NCBI GenBank assembly: GCA_921293015.1
Contig: OV121086.1
Coordinates: 39,201,402 to 39,265,401 of the forward strand
Length of the DNA: 64,000 bases
Origin: Phorcus lineatus
Lineage: Eukaryota > Mollusca > Gastropoda > Trochida > Trochidae
Reading direction: 5' to 3'
The stretch's first letter is position 1; each line of letters begins with the position of its first letter. Both the position numbers and the translations under genes were made by a program. A model generated the notes under the pieces. That model saw only the letters and a program-made list of their open reading frames with translations. It searched no databases and had not been told where the DNA came from. Below are positions 59,081 to 64,000 of the stretch, one piece after another.

Positions 59081-61062
59081 AAATGCATTTGTAGTACGAT
59101 GAGATAAGTAGGCATTTACTTTCTCTGAGGGACTAGGACTGTTATATGCTGTAATGGCCTTCTTTGTAATTGGAAAAACAATCTGATGTTCCGTTTGGTG
59201 ACAGTTTAGTGGATCAGTTTAGATGTCACCTTAGGAAAGAAGTTTTTATCGCATCTTACAGCTGTTCGTGATATGAAAAATGAAGTTGCGCACATACGTG
59301 TACTTAAATCTAACTCGCTCATCTTAATTTAAAAAATGAAAAACACAACTTTCGTGAACATCAACCATTTGGTTTTCTTCATAATTTAAGAGGGCTCATG
59401 TAAATAACCACACGCTAATACAAACCTCAAACCTCAAGTCTGCAGCATTTCTTCAAGGTTGAAGTATGAATTGTAGATATGATCGTAAATTGTTAATATC
59501 AAGTATATATAAATATATAATAAATTTATGCAATTATGTCTAATGATATTTTTCAGAAGGTCAACCATGACGAAAATCAAGTCAACCAAAACTAAACCCC
59601 TTTTACATCATAGGCAGCATTGTACTATTTTTTGAAAGTGTAAGCACCATTTTCATGCACAGAAACTTAAAGCTAGGAAACCCATGGTCGCGATTTTTTT
59701 CTCAGGACTAATTTATGTGTCTCATAGTGAGGCCTACAAGAACTTTACAAAAAGAGGTTACTCCATTAGGATTCTGTGATAGTTTGAAACAAGTCCAAGA
59801 TGGGTATCGTATTAGATGATATTTAAACTTGACGGGTTATTAAGAAACATTACATTTTGCAGACACCAATATGTTGAAAAATCTAACTTGATTAATGAAT
59901 TGCGGCCATCAAGTTTTCATCTAGTTACAAATCGTCATGTCTTAATCAGGAGTCTCTTGGGTTTTCAACTGTAGTTATTTCAAACTTTATCTATCAAATA
60001 ACATTTCATGAAATTGCTTCATTTCGTTGTGCAGTATAATTGGGCTTCTGGGGTTTTTTTGGGAAAGAATGAGGAGTGCCAAAAATGCCTGCTGAAAAAG
60101 ATCCTTTTCTTAATTTCGGATAATAAATTTTATTATCATAATACTGGGTGGTGAAACAATGATGATCGTTCGACCTTAAATTTTGTATTAAGGGTAAGTA
60201 CTAAGACGTAATAGATCAAGGACTTTTTCAAACAATCTTTCCACTAGTAAATGGTCATCATTTTGGAGAGATTATGCAATAATAGACAATTGTAAATTTG
60301 GTGTATTTGATGTTTTAAGTTTATTTTTACCGTATAACAAGTTTGTTTTTGATACAAGTGTAATGGTCAATGTGACAATTTTTCTAACTCATATGTTAAA
60401 AACAAAACAATCTTCTTTTCCAATTTAGATAGTAAATAGATTTGCATAGCTTGAGGAGTGGAACTAACTGTTTTGCATAAAGATGTCCGAAACACTTTGA
60501 TACTTTATAAGCCTTAGTTCATTGTTATATAGACGACAGCTGTTAATGATGAATTATTGACAGTAAATGAATTCAATGCAATTCAATAGCACTCATTGGA
60601 TGATTTTGAAATGATAAAGATATTTTAAATTTTGTAACAGGTTGTTCAACTGCTCAACAAAGCAAATATAAATATCCTCATTAAGTGGAGATTTCCATTG
60701 AAAACAATAATGAATAATTCTACCATGACATTTTAAAATCCTTGTTTTTGATTGGTTTATTTCATCGTCGAATCTACGTTCGACCACGATTTTCAGACAG
60801 CGGGAAAGACCGCGTTGGAATACATCATCGATGCAAAGAAGAGACGTAACAGCACTGCGCGGAGTTTGACGCTCCACAGCATGATGAAAACGTGCTTTTG
60901 ATAGCCTTCTAATACCAATTACCATTAGGCAGACATACTTCTTCACGCTTATATAAACAGTCCATTACTCAATCATATGACTTGTTTGCATTAATGTGGA
61001 AAACGTTTGATTTCAAGCCGCGATAATCAGACTCGGCAACGATAGTTTTCATTCTAACACAG
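59081..61062. other. No confident gene
   Basis: A 117-codon minus frame at 60593-60946 lies in a GC-richer patch. GAATCTACGTTCGA in that patch also occurs in the hairpin at 61.5 kb, so the patch may belong to the same element rather than to a gene. Confidence 0.4.
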
Positions 61063-61582
61063 TGACGTCATAGGCTTGTGTATGACGTGACGTCACAAGA
61101 CTGGTCACGTGTTCAGTTAAAGGAATTTGGTATCGGCCATTTTGTTGGAGGTGATTCAGTACTTTTTGGAAGTCAAATTGTCATGTTTTGTGCTGACGTC
61201 ATGAGTGTCAAGACAAACTCAATGCTATAACGTGTTAACTTGACAATTCTTTTATTTTTAACGTTCACTACTCTATCTTTTCACTTCAATATTAGTTTAG
61301 GTGTTACCCATTATACCTATTTCAAATGGAAATGCCTATGACCGCGTCACACCTAAACTTTCGCGACATCAAAGAAATGTAATTTAAAAGTTTGTTAACT
61401 CGTCATGGTATAATGGAGATAAACCAATCGTGTTTTAAATTTGTTGTGATTCGAACGTAGATTCGAAACCTGTTGATTTTAAATTCGAAGCCTCACGCTA
61501 CGCGTTCGGCTCCGAATGAAATCAACAGGTTTCGAATCTACGTTCGAATCACAAAAAATTAAAAACACAATAGGTTTATCTC
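61063..61582. mobile_element. Hairpin element with TGACGTCA pair, copy 3
   Basis: TGACGTCA at 61063 and 61088. A long inverted repeat has its left arm at 61415-61491 (GGAGATAAACC ... ATTCGAACGTAGATTCGAAAC) and right arm at 61503-61582, separated by about 11 bp around TCACGCTACGC. Arms are 75-80 bp, about 90 percent identical. No coding content. Confidence 0.8.
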
Positions 61583-62439
61583 CTAATTGACCGATAATGC
61601 TAAATCAAGTATCAAAATGATGACGAGCAATGGTTTATTCTTCCCATTTAAACTTGTATATAAATTCGTTTAGATGTTTCTGGATTTTTTTTTCATATCG
61701 TAAAGTTACTTAGTTTCTAAACATGTTTAACAGGAATATTTGTTTCTTAAGGTTTTGCCATCGCCTTATTTAAGAGTCTATTTGCTTTGCAGTAAACATA
61801 CTAATTTATTACCAATCTGATAACCAGACTGTGTATAGCCGGTTAACTTATTCGTTTATGTCTGACAGCTTCGAAGTAGGAGCTTGCTCTCGGAATACCG
61901 AAATAGTTTAGAAAATTTAACATCATTATGCCAACAAAAACAAGAGATATTTATTACAAATATAATGAGCATTAGAACTTCAGATTACCATGATAACTAC
62001 GATTGTACAATAAAACGGAAAGGTATTTGGCACAGTTTATTCTCTCAACTCGTTATTGAAATATCGAAAATTAGACTATGGACAGCTAATAGGAAACTAT
62101 ACCGGGTAGAAAAGCAGGTGTTAGTTATAATATAAAAGACCATAACGAAATCAGGGATAATTGAGTAAATGACGAGGTTAATGGGGTTAAATAACATACT
62201 GCACCTTTTAGTTTCATCATTCCAAAGATAGCAGAGCTTTGGATATAAACATTAAGGACACTATGACTTGATCAAGTCCAGTATTCCTATTAAAGTTGGT
62301 TTAACTTTTCAATTTTTCAAACTTGAAAATAATTTCTCACTTACTCATACTTCTTCACAGTTGATTGAAAGATATTGATATCTTTCCTGGCCTACATAAA
62401 ATATGTCATTGCATCACTTGGGTGCACATGAAAGGCTTT
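61583..62439. other. No recognisable gene
   Basis: An 83-codon plus frame at 61884-62135 is unsupported. Confidence 0.45.
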
Positions 62440-62690
62440 TGTGGCAAATACAGCTCTCATGTTTGGTAATTGCAAAAAAAACCTTTGATGTGGGAGATGT
62501 TTGAAATATCACAAGTTCTCCTCAATAAAAGAAATGAGCCATATTCTATAACTTATATCAATCATCCTGACCGCAAAACTACATGATTCCTTTGAAGCTT
62601 GGCAAGTGATTATCCTATAAAACTAACGACCCGAACTAAATACCATATTGAACAATTTGTCATTATAAAAATAACAGGATATTTCATTCC
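62440..62690. repeat. Family G repeat, copy 2
   Basis: Direct-orientation partner of 54631-54880, about 7.8 kb downstream. The exon acceptor has lost its AG and the frame is disrupted. Confidence 0.65.
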
Positions 62691-64000
62691 CTGATTGTTT
62701 TTGTCTCCTTTTTTCAACCTTGACGGAAGTAAAATATTTGTTTAAAACATTTTCAAGGTAATTTACAAATAAGATTTTTATTGCAAAATCTATCAGATTC
62801 TCTCTAAGCACACATTATTTGTTGAAATCATAAATCATTAACTGCATTACCGAAATAGGAAAATATGGGATTTGATTATTGTATCTGTCGATATATAAAT
62901 GACTATAATTTTTCCTATCCAGGATCGACCTATGTGCACTTTTGTTAAAGGATATATCTTTACAAATATTAAGTTTTTCTCTCTCAAAATTAGAGATGAT
63001 TAATGCATTTAACATATTGCTGTCACATTTATCAGTGCATACAAATAATTTTCTATTTTTTCATAATTCAAATGCGTTCTTTAAAGATAATTTGACATTG
63101 TACAACAGCATTGCACCTTCGAACCTCTCATTTAAATCTAACCCACGTTCTTCTTAACGTTGCAATTGGATTGATTTCCTACAAGCAACGCTGTTATCCC
63201 CGAAACATCAATTTCTTTTCGCCCAAGTTAGCCATTAGACAGACCCCCACTATCGTGCTGTTTTATTTTGCAATGGTAATGTTTTACCGGATGCAGGAAC
63301 AAAATTACTGCCTTGGAGAACTGCTTCCGGCTTTTGATATTCAGTACTCGATGGGGGTGATGCTAAATGCTGTTCACCTAAAATTGTCTTTTCAGCATAG
63401 ATGAAAAGAACAGTAAACGTAGCTGAGAGATATTGGATTCGAATTTGCTTCCAAATTACTTCTGCTTAAAATTTACTTATACTATTATTACCACTATGAT
63501 TGATGTTTTTCAAACCTTTGTTTTTACTGTATCGATGTTCGACTCTTTTTCAAACAATCTATTTTTAAGATTAATATTTTTAATTAACATGAATTAATTA
63601 ATTTGAATCAAAAGATTGTGACTGGTGGTTTTCCTGATGCAACATTTTAAATATCATCAAGAAATCATGAATCGTAACATATATAGGATAAATGAAAGGT
63701 CTACATAACTGACATATTTTGACTAGACCTACAAGGTTTGAGACTTGGAGTGTTAGAAAAACTTGCAGCTATTACATACTATCACACCAGGGTCCTATTT
63801 CAGCTCAAACTTCAAAGGTGATGATGTAAAATGATCTACATTAATATACATTTCTTCTAGTTCAAAAGTAACATTAGCCGTTAATGAGTAGAGATTTGGG
63901 TTCTTTAGCAGTTTTATTCGCATGCGTGCAAATCAATGAGTCTGGACCCAATGCATCTTTCATGTTCTTCCGAGTCATTTCGTTAAAAAGCAAGACGTGG
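62691..64000. other. No confident gene
   Basis: A 97-codon plus frame at 63111-63404 has no motif, splice context or paralogue. The rest is AT-rich. Confidence 0.45.

Noticed and set aside
1-64000. CRISPR arrays, operons, bacterial or viral genes
   Set aside because: No regular spacer-repeat array, no dense co-directional open frames and no viral hallmark protein. All evidence points to animal nuclear DNA.

Overview
The window looks like an AT-rich animal nuclear genome. It has GT-AG introns, tRNA-derived SINE, Tc1/mariner, hAT-like and Crypton remnants, a non-LTR retrotransposon tail and many simple repeats. There is no long intact gene, and nothing looks bacterial or viral. The mix (a Tc1 family whose transposase ends in GGHTRY, a multi-exon Crypton-like recombinase, a tRNA-headed SINE with a GCGGCGTTAAACACC tail) suggests a marine invertebrate, most likely a mollusc. 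That assignment is inference, made without any database search.

Layout. 0-14 kb: non-coding sequence carrying diverged same-strand repeat blocks (family A at 3.6, 5.8 and 11.2 kb; family B at 1.3, 2.3, 6.7, 8.0 and 12.9 kb), two recent-looking tandem duplications, a fold-back element and a CT microsatellite. 13.8-14.5 kb: internally deleted mariner. 15.5-17.6 kb: a second fold-back element and related retroelement-like tails. 20.9-22.3 kb: truncated Tc1 element interrupted by a 640-bp hAT-like MITE. 25.5-28.2 kb: broken multi-exon Crypton/DUF3504 tyrosine-recombinase gene on the minus strand. 29-43 kb: four copies of a ~105-bp block (family C), three of an exon-like block (family D, one copy at 23.2 kb), and a speculative six-exon plus-strand gene at 32.9-38.7 kb. 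41-47 kb: an inverted-repeat pair containing an exon-like segment, a hairpin element, a (GTA)n array and a 611-bp TTAA-flanked MITE. 50-63 kb: two order-preserving pairs of diverged segments (50.2/58.9 and 54.6/62.4 kb) suggesting an old tandem duplication. The first copy has since received a nearly full-length Tc1 element (51.3-52.8 kb) and a SINE (53.2-53.5 kb). A 5'-truncated LINE lies at 57-58.1 kb.

Most of the window is therefore decayed repeat and intergenic or intronic DNA. No functional pathway can be reconstructed. The most interesting features are the nested and newly bounded MITEs, a hairpin family that always carries two TGACGTCA palindromes 23-25 bp apart, the split Crypton-like gene that lacks its catalytic tyrosine segment, and the local same-strand duplications that carry splice-flanked open segments.
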